From positions 558,001-622,000 of the forward strand of contig NZ_BMPZ01000001.1 in assembly GCF_014647855.1 (NCBI RefSeq): DNA of 64,000 nucleotides, read 5' to 3'. Positions 19,520-28,611 of this stretch are shown piece after piece. The position numbers were made by a program, and so were the translations under genes. Numbering within the stretch: the first letter of the stretch is position 1; the number at the start of each line of letters is the position of its first letter. The notes under the pieces are model-generated. The model made no database searches and was not told the origin of the DNA. It saw only the letters and a list, made by a program, of their open reading frames with translations. The DNA comes from Shewanella gelidii. GTDB taxonomy: Bacteria > Pseudomonadota > Gammaproteobacteria > Enterobacterales > Shewanellaceae.

Positions 19520-19835
19520 TACAATCAAACTAGGTCAAACTCCAAAATAGTATGATGCAAAAATACTCAATGCATTCAGCCACTGAGAACAAGTTGCAGA
19601 CAACCAAAAAGATGGCCAGACACAAAGGCATCTAGACGTCCAGATTGACATTGGGTTATCAATTCCCTACACTCATCGATGAAGTCCATACCGCAGAAAT
19701 CAACGGAATCTCAAAACAATTTGAGCACTGCTCGTTATCGGTACTGAATCACAGATGAAGCAACAAACTCCCCCTCTACTAAAGATAGACTAGAGCGGCT
19801 AACTTGCTGCTAAATCCATGATTAAATAACGGTTG
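19520..19835. other. Intergenic region upstream of the NhaC-type permease
   Basis: About 315 bp between divergent genes. It holds the MetJ-like operator at 19618-19641, listed separately. I see no other structure. Confidence 0.5.
19618..19641. promoter_or_regulatory. MetJ-type operator (tandem met boxes) upstream of the NhaC-type permease
   Basis: Consecutive 8-mers AGACACAA, AGGCATCT and AGACGTCC match the met-box consensus AGACGTCT at 4, 6 and 7 of 8 positions. The last two boxes are 15 of 16 identical to the operator upstream of metY (AGACATCTAGACGTCC, minus strand 30556-30571). Confidence 0.72.
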
Positions 19836-21221
19836 ATGACTAATTTTCATGACATGAACCACAAAAAGTCCTTCTACGTGAAACAAGATAGAGAGTCACC
19901 ATTGAACCAACAAACCACAGATTCGGGTTCAGCCATCGCGCTGCTTCCATTAGCAATATTTCTTTGTTTATTTATTGGTGCCGGTGTCTATTTCCAGCAG
20001 CAAGGCGTTGAATTTGCCTTTTATCAATTGCCAAGCGTCATTGCGATTTTGCCAGCCATTATTGTTGCTCTTGCCATTTCAAAGCAAAAGCTCAACCAAG
20101 CAGTCGAAACCTTTATTGCTGGCGTTGGCCACAGTAACATTATTGCAATGTGTATGATTTACCTTTTGGCAGGCGCCTTTGCCGCAGTTGCCAAAGCAAC
20201 TGGCGGCGTAGACGCGACGGTCGCCCTTGGTCTTTCTTTCATCCCATCCCAATTTCTGCTCCCAGGCTTTTTTATCATTGCCGCCTTTATTGCGACCGCC
20301 ATGGGCACCTCAATGGGCACGATTGCAGCCGTTGCACCCATCGCTTTTGGTATTGCAGAGCAGGCTCAAATTGAAGCCTCTCTGATGGCTGGTGCAGTGC
20401 TTTCAGGTGCCTTATTTGGCGATAACCTTTCAATCATTTCAGATACCACAATTGCAGCCACTCGCACTCAAGGCTGTGATATGAAAGATAAATTTCGAGA
20501 AAACCTCATTTTTGCGTTGCCAGCAGCCTTAATTACGCTCTTTATTTTTGCTTTTTCAGCGTCTGGCGACGCCGATCTGGCCGCCCAAGAAATTGATATC
20601 ATTAAAGTGCTGCCCTATCTTACGATTTTAGTACTCGCCGTCATTGGTATGAATGTATTTGTAGTTTTAACTCTAGGCATTGTACTTGCAGGGATAACAG
20701 GAATGCTCACGCTTGACTATGGTGCCATTCAATTCGGCAAAGATATCTATGCTGGATTTGGTAACATGCAAGAGATATTTATCTTATCCATGCTAGTGGG
20801 CGGCCTCGCAGCCTTAATGCAGCAACAAGGTGGTCTCAACTATATCAATCATCAGATTGAAACATTCATCCGTCGGTTTTCTAAATCAAAAGGTGAAGCG
20901 TCAACCCGCGCTGCTGAACTTGGTGTCGCTTCAATGGTTGCACTCACTAACAGTTGTGTTGCCAATAACACCGTATCAATTGTCGTCACAGGAGATATCG
21001 CGAAGTCTTTGGCCGACAAGCATCAAGTCAGTGCCAAACGTAACGCAAGCGTGCTCGATATTTTCTCGTGTATTGTCCAAGGCATTATTCCCTACGGCGC
21101 ACAAGCATTGCTCATTGGCTCAATCTTCAGTATCACGCCTTTGGCCGCGATATCGAATGCATGGTATTGCTTTGTTTTAGCAGCAGTCGCTTTGGCTATT
21201 ATTACGTTAAGGCCACGATAA
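19836..21221 (+). CDS. metT: NhaC-family permease, predicted methionine transporter MetT
   Basis: About 461 residues with roughly 11 membrane segments. It has the NhaC-superfamily features GTSMGTIAAVAPIA and GALFGDNLSIISDTTIAATRTQGC, plus NSCVANNTVSIVVTGDIAK near the C terminus. Sequence alone gives Na+/H+-antiporter-like; the tandem met boxes about 195 bp upstream point to the MetT branch, proposed from comparative genomics as a methionine transporter under methionine-responsive control. The start is ATG 19836; ATG 19854 and a TTG near 19902 with GAGAG upstream are alternatives, and the conserved region begins only near ALLPLAIFL. Confidence 0.75.
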   Translation: MTNFHDMNHKKSFYVKQDRESPLNQQTTDSGSAIALLPLAIFLCLFIGAGVYFQQQGVEFAFYQLPSVIAILPAIIVALAISKQKLNQAVETFIAGVGHSNIIAMCMIYLLAGAFAAVAKATGGVDATVALGLSFIPSQFLLPGFFIIAAFIATAMGTSMGTIAAVAPIAFGIAEQAQIEASLMAGAVLSGALFGDNLSIISDTTIAATRTQGCDMKDKFRENLIFALPAALITLFIFAFSASGDADLAAQEIDIIKVLPYLTILVLAVIGMNVFVVLTLGIVLAGITGMLTLDYGAIQFGKDIYAGFGNMQEIFILSMLVGGLAALMQQQGGLNYINHQIETFIRRFSKSKGEASTRAAELGVASMVALTNSCVANNTVSIVVTGDIAKSLADKHQVSAKRNASVLDIFSCIVQGIIPYGAQALLIGSIFSITPLAAISNAWYCFVLAAVALAIITLRPR

Positions 21222-21287
21222 AGCCGAAACTCGGCATTGCGATTCATCGACATCAATAAGCGACACAGCACAAGAGCATGCCAATCA

Positions 21288-21318
21288 GCGACCTTTTAGC
21301 ACGTACTATAAAGGTCGC
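21288..21318. repeat. Strong hairpin in the metT-DUF998 gap
   Basis: GCGACCTTTTAG (21288-21299) and CTATAAAGGTCGC (21306-21318) form a 12-bp stem with one bulge and a six-base loop. There is no T-run on either side, so it is not a typical terminator. Confidence 0.5.
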
Positions 21319-21481
21319 GCGCACCTCACGCACCCGCTCGCACCAAGTAAGACTTTAGTTGCAATTATAAGTTTTTGTTGATGAAAACCGATTTCTGACA
21401 CCAATACATAGATGCGGCAACAATGAACCATGTTACATTGTGTCCATTACAGTCATAAGTTGTATAGTTCGCCACCCAGCT

Positions 21482-22174
21482 ATGAAATCTCAGCATTTTG
21501 ATTTACATCGCCTTGTCGTCATTATGACCCTTTTATCTGCACTTGTCGGTGAAGTGGGCATATGTATCGCGTTGGGAGCGGAGTATTTAGAGAATGGCAT
21601 CCAAGCTTTGTACACACGAGTCGATATGCTTGGAGACTACGTCAACTCAGAGCTTGCCATCGTCTTTAATATCTCAATGCTTGCTGCAGGCTCGTGCATG
21701 TTGCTCGCAATGTACGGACTCTTCTTACTTAAGCAAGGCGCCTATAGCAGTATCGTTGCATGCTTAGGTTTTTTAGTTGGTTTTAGCACCGTTTTGATGG
21801 GGGTATTTCCCATTAACTATACGGTTTTACACAAGTTTATCTCTTTGGCTTTCCTACTTAGCACCATGTGCTTATATGGCCTGTGCATTATCGCTAAGTT
21901 TAACCATCAATCCCTCTGCGCACTGCCAATGTTTATTCTAAGCATCATTGGATTTACCGCGAGTATCATTGTGCTCTCCCAATATGATTGGGCAACTTTA
22001 GATGTGACGCCATGCCAGCATGTTAAAGAACAAGTTTGCTGGATTGCAGTTAGCATTGGCATTCAGGTTCAAGTCATCGTATTTTGGTGTATTTCTTTGG
22101 CATTACATATGAACCAAAACATCATCAACCAGCAAGATTATTCCGAACCCCATCATGACACTCATCGCCGTTAG
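21482..22174 (+). CDS. DUF998-like integral membrane protein
   Basis: About 230 residues with six hydrophobic segments and short loops. LMGVFPINYTVLHKFISLAF resembles the conserved G-x-FP...H region of DUF998 proteins, whose function is unknown. I prefer ATG 21482 over GTG 21440, because it puts only a short polar stretch before the first membrane segment. It ends nine bases before the pseudouridine synthase gene and is probably co-transcribed with it. The family call is tentative. Confidence 0.55.
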   Translation: MKSQHFDLHRLVVIMTLLSALVGEVGICIALGAEYLENGIQALYTRVDMLGDYVNSELAIVFNISMLAAGSCMLLAMYGLFLLKQGAYSSIVACLGFLVGFSTVLMGVFPINYTVLHKFISLAFLLSTMCLYGLCIIAKFNHQSLCALPMFILSIIGFTASIIVLSQYDWATLDVTPCQHVKEQVCWIAVSIGIQVQVIVFWCISLALHMNQNIINQQDYSEPHHDTHRR

Positions 22175-22183
22175 ATTAAGGTC

Positions 22184-22912
22184 ATGAAGGGCACGACTCG
22201 TATCGCTCAAGTGATTGCCCGCGCAGGTATTTGCTCTCGTCGCGAAGCCAGTCGACGGATCAAGCAAGGCCGTATTACATTAAATGGCCAGCCTGTCGAT
22301 CACACCACTCGCATTGAAGTGAATGTTGAAGATACCGTGACACCAATGAATGGCAGTCTCGCATGTGATGGTACGCCAATCCGCAATTTGCCTGACCTTG
22401 TTTATTACCGACTGAATAAACCACAAGGCATAGATTGTCGATTACTGCCCGAACGAGCTGATAGCCTCTATCATTTGATTCAAGAATTGCCTCGCGTATT
22501 CCCTGTTGGACGTCTGGATAAAGATTCCCATGGCCTAATGGTGTTAACCAATGATGGAGACTTGAGCCAACAGCTCATGCACCCTAGCTATATTCATTCA
22601 AAAACTTACCGTGTCACAGTTGATAACGAAATTGACGGCAGCTTTATTAAAAACATAGAAGCTGGCGTCGCGTATGGCGATATAAAAACATTACCCTGCA
22701 AAGCGAAACAATTGACACCCTGCCAGTTCGAAATCATTCTCACACAAGGACTAAACCGACAAATTCGTCGAATGGCACAGGCTCTTGGGCGAACCGTGAT
22801 TGATCTTCAACGGGTCGCGATAGGGGCGCTTCAGTTAGACACTTTGCCTTTGGCAGAAATACGGCCGCTGTCTGCAAATGAAATCAAGCTTCTAAAACAA
22901 TCAAAAAGCTAA
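22184..22912 (+). CDS. rluF: RsuA/RluF-family 23S rRNA pseudouridine synthase
   Basis: 242 residues: an N-terminal S4 RNA-binding domain (RIAQVIARAGICSRREASRRIKQGRITLNG) and a catalytic domain with PVGRLDKDSHGLMVLTNDGD, where Asp of GRLD is the nucleophile. The KDS after GRLD and QGLNRQIRRM with a long spacing are closer to RluF than to RluB, RluE or RsuA. It isomerises a uridine of 23S rRNA. It is about 50 residues shorter than E. coli RluF at the C terminus. The subfamily name is moderately certain. Confidence 0.8.
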   Translation: MKGTTRIAQVIARAGICSRREASRRIKQGRITLNGQPVDHTTRIEVNVEDTVTPMNGSLACDGTPIRNLPDLVYYRLNKPQGIDCRLLPERADSLYHLIQELPRVFPVGRLDKDSHGLMVLTNDGDLSQQLMHPSYIHSKTYRVTVDNEIDGSFIKNIEAGVAYGDIKTLPCKAKQLTPCQFEIILTQGLNRQIRRMAQALGRTVIDLQRVAIGALQLDTLPLAEIRPLSANEIKLLKQSKS

Positions 22913-22932
22913 GGACTGACGCTACAGTTCTA

Positions 22933-23349
22933 CTAGCGAAAATCTTTTAAGCAACAACGACCTGACGGGTTTCTGGCTGTACAGGCACACTTTTTTTCTC
23001 GAGTACTTCTCACAACGAACGCTTTAATATCCTGAGACTTGGATTCAGCTCTAGACACACCAAAGCAATAACAGATCAGCGAGTTGGGGTGATTGTCTTT
23101 CACACCGACCTTGGTTCGCAGAGAGGATTTAGTCAGCACTGAATTATCTTCACCAAAGTAAACAACATCACAGTGGGGGTTACTACAAAAATAATAACCC
23201 TGTGGTTTTGCGTGCCACATCCATGGTTGATGAATGTGATGCAGAATTGTGGTCATAGGAACACGACTATAAAGCTCCCCGTCCACAGGACACCGATGCG
23301 TTTTAGGTGCGCTTGATGAATCCGTGTTTTCAGAGCAACAACTTGTCAT
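22933..23349 (-). CDS. CopZ-like iron-sulfur cluster-binding metallochaperone
   Basis: 138 residues with many cysteines. It has CPVDG near the start, FCSNPHCDVVYF, LICYCFG and a C-terminal KKCACTARNPSGRCCL. This is the pattern of the Archaeoglobus CopZ N-terminal domain, which carries zinc and a [2Fe-2S] cluster; the usual C-terminal HMA copper-binding domain is absent. It probably works in metal delivery, but no copper ATPase gene is nearby. ATG 23349 follows AGAGG. Transcription runs toward the convergent rluF-like gene, with a 20-bp gap. Confidence 0.7.
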   Translation of the reverse strand: MTSCCSENTDSSSAPKTHRCPVDGELYSRVPMTTILHHIHQPWMWHAKPQGYYFCSNPHCDVVYFGEDNSVLTKSSLRTKVGVKDNHPNSLICYCFGVSRAESKSQDIKAFVVRSTREKKCACTARNPSGRCCLKDFR

Positions 23350-23572
23350 GATATACCTCTTTGCAGCATTAAAACTGAATGTTCAGTAGACGGGCTCTAG
23401 AACCCATGTGCAATTGACTTTAAAATCATCAAGGCCGTTCGAATCACCTTGACCCACGTTCTGATTGCACCTTGCTATCTCTAGCTATCATTCTCCGTGA
23501 CCTAAACAGGTTTACCTTAAAATTTCATCCATAAGATGTAAACGTAAACCACCAAATCAATTTTAATAGTTA

Positions 23573-23609
23573 AAAAGCCCCAGACAATAAAATCATCTGA
23601 GGCTTTTAA
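23573..23609 (-). terminator. Intrinsic terminator of the S46 peptidase gene
   Basis: Read on the minus strand: AAAAGCCTCAGA, an 11-base loop, TCTGGGGCTTTTT. The stem has one mismatch and ends in a T-run 19 bases past the stop codon. Confidence 0.8.
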
Positions 23610-23627
23610 AATCCAAGGAAATCGACG

Positions 23628-25784
23628 TTACTTTACAATTTCCATCTCTTCCAACAAGTTGTCTGCATGGTCAAGATACTTCATCACCCACAACATATAA
23701 CGGCTATCAATTTGAATCGAACGGTTGATTTTATCGTCATAAGCCCAATCACCGATGATACTCTCATACACACCGTCAAATAACAGGCCAACCAATTCAG
23801 CACGGCCGTTCAAAGTTGGCGAACCAGAGTTACCACCTGTTGTATCAAGGGTGGATAAGAAGTTTACAGGCACAGAATCAAGCGACTTGATGTAAAAGTC
23901 ACCATAGGTTTTCGACTTGATCAGCTCAAGTTGCTTTTTCGGTGCATCGAAGGGCTCAATGCCTGTATCTTTCGCTAAAATACCTTCTAAGCGAGTGAAT
24001 GGCACAGCTTTCAAGCCATCTTGAGGCGAGTAACCTTTCACATGTCCCACAGAAACACGCAAGCTTGAGTTCGCATCAGCGTATACGGGCTTACCCTGCT
24101 CTTTACTGTACGCAATGATCGCGTCCATATACTGCGGGCGAACCTTCATCAATTCACCAAATAACTCTTTCTCTTTCTTCTCTTCAGCCATATCGGTGTC
24201 ATACATTGCAACGGCAAATTGGATGAAAGGGTCTTGTGAAGCTTTAAAGTCAGCAACAGACTTCTCTAGCCATGCTAGGCGTGTTTTCTGATCACCAAGC
24301 TTGGTTTTAGCGTACATCCTATCGAGGGTTTTGCTTAATTTAGCAGCATCAAACTGATTGCCTATAGCAAACACTTTATCTAATGCTGGAACGCGCTCTT
24401 CTTTAGGCAGTGCCGCATAACGAGTCAACAAATCAAGCAGTACTGCTTTATCAACGCTGGCAGCATAGCGGCGATCAATACGCTCAATACTTGACTTAAA
24501 GCGGATCATATCTCGCTCTTGGTAACCAGGCTCACGTTGCATATCATCTAGCTGCTTTTCATTGGCAAGGCGATATAGCTTGCGCGCCGTGGGTAACATA
24601 GTGGTGTAACCCATATATCCCAAAAGAATGTCACGTTCTTGATGTGCTTTACTTTGTTTGATGAGCTGGTCAAGTTTAGACATGGTTTGACCATATTTCG
24701 CTTGTCGTTCGCTGTCTTTACTAATCCAAGCTGCAAGCTCTGCTTCACGTTGCTTGCGATCATCCAACATGCTGGATTTGCCGTAGAACTCAATCATTGA
24801 AGTAAAGTTCTTGGCATAGTTTGCAAGACCGGCAATCAAACTTGCGTATTTAATACGCTCATCGCTACCTTCAGGAGCCGTTTCCTTAATGATTTCAATG
24901 AAGCGCTCGCGCAACATCTTGCCTTCAGGATAAGCCCACTCAAATTGATTCTGCACTTCATTTGCGGTGCGATAACGGTTCGTACGACCGGGATAGCCTG
25001 CTACCATCACAAAATCGCCTTCGCTCACCCCTTTGGCAGAAACTTTTAAGAAACTTTTTGGCTCATAAGGCACATTGTCCTTACTGAAGTCTGCTGGCTT
25101 ACCAGCTTTCGACACGTAAGCACGATAAAAAGAATAGTCTCCGGTATGGCGAGGCCACATCCAGTTATCGACATCTCCACCATATTTGCCAACACTTGCA
25201 GCTGGGTTATACACGAGTCGCACGTCGCGGATTTCCATTTGCTTCACAAGGTAATACTCAAGGCCACCATGAAAGCTGTATACTTGGCAGCGATAACCTT
25301 CTTCTTTTTCGCACTCGGCAACGAGCGCTTTTTCTTTGGCTTCTACGCCTTGATAAAATGCCTTACCGGTTTTTTTCGCGAGCCCTTGTTGCACTCTATC
25401 CGTCACATTGGTAACAGCTTCAGTCACATAAATCCGTGATCCCGGTGTCGCCGGTAGCTCGTCCGCATACGTTTTAGCTAAGAAGCCATCTTTCAATAAG
25501 TTATTGTCAGCAGTTGAGTTATATTGAATCGAGCCATATGCACAGTGGTGGTTGGTCACTGCGAGGCCTTTGGGAGATACAAATGACGCAGTGCAACCAC
25601 CAAGGCTAATTACTGCGTTCATTGGAAATTCTGTTAGTTTTGAGATTGATTTGGCATCAATTTCCAACCCTTTGGCTTTTAGCTCATCCGCCATTGCCGG
25701 GAGTTGATAAGGCTGCCACATACCTTCGTCAGCTTGGGCAGCAAAAGTGCTTGCCACAGTGGCTGCAAGTAGCCATTTTTTCAT
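23628..25784 (-). CDS. S46 family dipeptidyl peptidase (DPP7-like)
   Basis: 718 residues with a signal peptide (ending AAQA), exported to the periplasm. Chymotrypsin-like fold: catalytic His in TNHHCAYG (about residue 90) and catalytic Ser in TTGGNSGSPTLNG near the C terminus, with the intervening helical domain of S46 enzymes. They remove dipeptides from the N terminus of peptides. The Gly in LLFDGVYES falls where, to my recollection, DPP7 has Gly and DPP11 has Arg, so hydrophobic P1 preference is likelier than acidic. It is monogenic and ends in a terminator. Confidence 0.9.
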   Translation of the reverse strand: MKKWLLAATVASTFAAQADEGMWQPYQLPAMADELKAKGLEIDAKSISKLTEFPMNAVISLGGCTASFVSPKGLAVTNHHCAYGSIQYNSTADNNLLKDGFLAKTYADELPATPGSRIYVTEAVTNVTDRVQQGLAKKTGKAFYQGVEAKEKALVAECEKEEGYRCQVYSFHGGLEYYLVKQMEIRDVRLVYNPAASVGKYGGDVDNWMWPRHTGDYSFYRAYVSKAGKPADFSKDNVPYEPKSFLKVSAKGVSEGDFVMVAGYPGRTNRYRTANEVQNQFEWAYPEGKMLRERFIEIIKETAPEGSDERIKYASLIAGLANYAKNFTSMIEFYGKSSMLDDRKQREAELAAWISKDSERQAKYGQTMSKLDQLIKQSKAHQERDILLGYMGYTTMLPTARKLYRLANEKQLDDMQREPGYQERDMIRFKSSIERIDRRYAASVDKAVLLDLLTRYAALPKEERVPALDKVFAIGNQFDAAKLSKTLDRMYAKTKLGDQKTRLAWLEKSVADFKASQDPFIQFAVAMYDTDMAEEKKEKELFGELMKVRPQYMDAIIAYSKEQGKPVYADANSSLRVSVGHVKGYSPQDGLKAVPFTRLEGILAKDTGIEPFDAPKKQLELIKSKTYGDFYIKSLDSVPVNFLSTLDTTGGNSGSPTLNGRAELVGLLFDGVYESIIGDWAYDDKINRSIQIDSRYMLWVMKYLDHADNLLEEMEIVK

Positions 25785-25933
25785 GGTTTTAAATCCATTT
25801 GATAAAAGTGTGAATGATTCAATTTGTTGTTTTCAGCACTGGGAGATTTGCATGGCTGATGCGAGTTGATGCTAAACGGTCGAAAGGAGCCCAATGGGTA
25901 ACCATCGATTCGAAAGCAATCACAAGAGCCAAC

Positions 25934-25960
25934 AAAAAAGCCGAGCAATCGCTCGACTTT
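25934..25960 (-). terminator. Intrinsic terminator of tyrP
   Basis: Minus-strand reading: GTCGAGC, loop GATT, GCTCGGC, then TTTTTT. It lies about 100 bases past the tyrP stop codon and upstream of the S46 gene. Confidence 0.82.
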
Positions 25961-26059
25961 AGCATATCTCCCCAAGTGACTACAGGGCTATACAAACTCG
26001 CTTACAAACTCGCTAAACAGCCCAGAAAACTGCACGCAATGCCTCATTTCTCAAGGCTA

Positions 26060-27250
26060 CTACAAAGCAACCCAAAGCTGTGCTGCGATAATAATCAATC
26101 CTACCAGCGAGATTGCAAACATTCCTAATTTGCCGCCAGATACTTCGTATTGTGAGTCATGCGAATATTGTCGCTGACCTAACGCCATAGCAACAGGCAA
26201 AAAGATAATCATCACAACCAAAGGTATTGCTGCAAACCCAAGTACAGCAACAAAGCCTTCAGGTAAGTACAGTGCACAAATTAATGGTGGCACAAAAGTA
26301 ATGAGCCAGGTTTGTAACTTGCCAACGAGGGTCTTCTTCGCTCGAGTGAGTTCAGAAATAAAGTCGAATAGGCTCAGCGTGACTCCTAAGAAAGAAGTCA
26401 CTAAAGCGAGATCAGCGAACAAGGATATGCTTTTGCTAATCCAAGGTTGGGCGGCAATCTCTTGAAGCGCGCTCACTAATGCTGGTAGTGAACCTTCAAA
26501 ACCTGAAATCCGTGGACCACCTACGGTACCAAGTGTCACCATCAGCCAAAGAACATAGCAAACCAGCGGGATGCTGGAACCAATTAATAACACCTTTCGT
26601 AATGAGGTGGCATTGCCATCTAAATAGCGCACCAAGGTCGCGATACAAACATGAAAGCCAAACGAGGTAAAGACGACTGGAATAGCGGCCATCCAGCTAT
26701 CGGCCACCGACTCGGTAACCGCCCCCGTCAGCATGGTCGACGGGCTAACCTCAGGAAACAAAAACAACACCACTAATATTAATAACGCAACCATCACCGA
26801 AAATAGAACCCGAGAGAACTTATCAACCCAAGCCACACCAAAAGCGGCAAACGCACCAAAAGCGAGAGTAAATAGAACCACAGCGACTTGATTATTGAGG
26901 GCGATATCAAACATGGTTTGCGCTTTTAAAACCAACAATGATGAACCACCAGTGAGATAGGCTGCTGTTAAGGCAAATAACAAACTGAGAAATGAAGCCC
27001 CTTGAATAAGCTGACCTTTTTTGCCCAGAGTTTTCCCCGTGATGGCATGGACATTATCACCAACGCCAGCTCTCAGGTTAATTTCCAGCATCAATAAAGA
27101 GGTATACGCCGAAACCGCCCAGATCACGACCAGTAGTGCGATTGCTGGTATAAAACCAAGCGCAGCGGTCGCCAAAGGAAGTGCAAGCATGCCTGCGCCA
27201 ATGGCCGTCCCAGCGACGATGGCGATAGAGCCAATCATTTTAAAATTCAC
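26060..27250 (-). CDS. tyrP: Aromatic amino acid permease, tyrosine-specific type (TyrP)
   Basis: 396 residues with 11 hydrophobic segments. The N terminus IGSIAIVAGTAIGAGMLALPLA aligns closely with E. coli TyrP and the HAAAP family (TyrP, Mtr, TnaB). FTSFGFHVCIATLVRYLDG matches the SFGFH motif of the family. It is a proton-driven tyrosine importer in the inner membrane; Mtr-like tryptophan specificity cannot be excluded. GTG 27250, with GGTGAG upstream, gives the same N-terminal length as E. coli TyrP; ATG 27238 is an alternative. I found no convincing TyrR box upstream. Confidence 0.82.
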   Translation of the reverse strand: MNFKMIGSIAIVAGTAIGAGMLALPLATAALGFIPAIALLVVIWAVSAYTSLLMLEINLRAGVGDNVHAITGKTLGKKGQLIQGASFLSLLFALTAAYLTGGSSLLVLKAQTMFDIALNNQVAVVLFTLAFGAFAAFGVAWVDKFSRVLFSVMVALLILVVLFLFPEVSPSTMLTGAVTESVADSWMAAIPVVFTSFGFHVCIATLVRYLDGNATSLRKVLLIGSSIPLVCYVLWLMVTLGTVGGPRISGFEGSLPALVSALQEIAAQPWISKSISLFADLALVTSFLGVTLSLFDFISELTRAKKTLVGKLQTWLITFVPPLICALYLPEGFVAVLGFAAIPLVVMIIFLPVAMALGQRQYSHDSQYEVSGGKLGMFAISLVGLIIIAAQLWVAL

Positions 27251-27688
27251 GAAGTCTCACCCTAACTTTATACTTTAATTTATTATTTTGATTGCACTAT
27301 TCTTGGCTAAAAAGTGAAGTTAAGCCAACGGCTCACCTGACAACTGAATGCGCCAATGAATTGAATCAATTCTTATTCTGTATATGACTAAATATGCAGG
27401 CATAAACCTATCTAGCCAATAAATCACAGTATCAAACGCAATATATATCGGCAAGCGCTTTCAACTTTGCTACAAACTGATTTCATATGAACCATACGAC
27501 AAAGACAATGAGGGCAGCCAATTACATAGTTGATGCCGCTGTTTTCATGGCTAAGGTCAACATTCAACCCACAATAGCCTATCGACAAGGCGCTATAGCC
27601 CAAAGGCAGTGAATCAAAAGAACAGAGGGAACAAATAAGCATTTGCTCCCTCATCGAGAGCAAATGCAGGCAAGTTCGACGAGGAGGG
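27251..27688. other. Intergenic region between tyrP and the YdcH gene
   Basis: About 440 bp. It contains the tyrP promoter region and a 79-codon Cys-rich frame on the minus strand (27424-27663) that I do not regard as established. Confidence 0.4.
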
Positions 27689-27931
27689 TTACTTCTCAGT
27701 AATGAGTCGTTGGTAAAGGATGTCTTTTAACTCGGCACGGTCATGTTTTAACTGATGCATTGCTTCATCATCAATTGGCGCACCATCGAGTTCTAAATTG
27801 CGGATTTCTTCATCGAGAGCATTGTATCGCCTCGTATCAGCAGCAAATTTTTCATCGTCCGCAGATAGCTTAGCAATGAGGTCTTGGTATTTTGGAAATT
27901 CATTCACGAGAGAGTGGTTTTCGCCTAACAT
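27689..27931 (-). CDS. YdcH family protein (DUF465)
   Basis: 80 residues beginning MLGENHSLVNEFPKYQDLIAKL, the hallmark of the DUF465/YdcH family. It is small, charged and helical, of unknown function. The start is ATG 27931, with AAAGGAG six bases upstream; the frame continues 27 codons further but that part is not conserved. The rest of the protein is predicted coiled coil (charged heptads through LKDILYQRLI). Confidence 0.85.
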   Translation of the reverse strand: MLGENHSLVNEFPKYQDLIAKLSADDEKFAADTRRYNALDEEIRNLELDGAPIDDEAMHQLKHDRAELKDILYQRLITEK

Positions 27932-28310
27932 AGAAACTCCTTTTAAATAGATAAGATAAATTAACTGGATCAGTGCTTCATCACCCACTTGATATACAGC
28001 TAAATCTTTCATACATATGAAGCTTTAGGTTGTTTTTAGGCCTTTTTTACAACGGTCTTGCGGCGACAAAAACAATCCAATTAATCGTCTATCGCATCAA
28101 AGATACACCTGATTTTAGTCACCATTTTTCAATTCAGTCAATCCATTACATAGGTCAAATGAGGCTTGGCTCACAACAAATCGTGTGCAAAACTTGAACT
28201 GTTTAGTGGCTCACAAAAAAGCCAAATTGACCTTCACTCAAGCGACAACATTGGCAGTACAAATCATTCGTAATTACAATTGTTTTTCTAACGCCTGACC
28301 CACGTATTGT
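27932..28310. other. Intergenic region between YdcH and YgjV-like genes
   Basis: About 380 bp. It holds an imperfect inverted repeat (28153-28167 with 28219-28232) and a likely minus-strand terminator at 28215-28255. No coding frame is convincing. Confidence 0.4.
28215..28255 (-). terminator. Probable terminator of the YgjV-like gene
   Basis: Minus-strand reading: GCCAA, about 25 bases, TTGGC, then TTTTTT. The stem is short, so confidence is modest. Confidence 0.4.
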
Positions 28311-28571
28311 TTAAGGCTGTGTATCTGAATTCCGCTTCTGATCACGCTCTTCATGATATATTTTGATAATGTAATAAATATCAATAACAACAATAAAAAA
28401 GTTAACTAAAGCCACTGGTACAGCGCCAATAGCCCAGCCATAAGCTACAAACAATGCTGCGCCCAATAAGTTCCACCAGCGGAGTTTTTTAATATCCGCC
28501 ATCATTAACGAAACGGCAACAACAACAGATGCTAAGTAACCGACCCATTCCCATATGGTTGCACTATCCAT
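28311..28571 (-). CDS. Small inner-membrane protein, YgjV/CBU_0592-like
   Basis: 86 residues with three hydrophobic segments (WEWVGYLASVVVAVSLMM, WWNLLGAALFVAYGWAIG, PVALVNFFIVVIDIYYIIK). The pattern GYLAS...L.WWNLLGA...YG..IGA.PVALVN is characteristic of a small membrane family related to YgjV. Function is unknown. I chose ATG 28571 (GGAG eight bases upstream) over GTG 28580. It is followed by a probable terminator. It starts about 40 bp after the thioesterase gene on the same strand. Confidence 0.65.
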   Translation of the reverse strand: MDSATIWEWVGYLASVVVAVSLMMADIKKLRWWNLLGAALFVAYGWAIGAVPVALVNFFIVVIDIYYIIKIYHEERDQKRNSDTQP

Positions 28572-28611
28572 AGAGCTCACTCCATCAATTCAACGCTTGT
28601 GTTGCGCTCAA

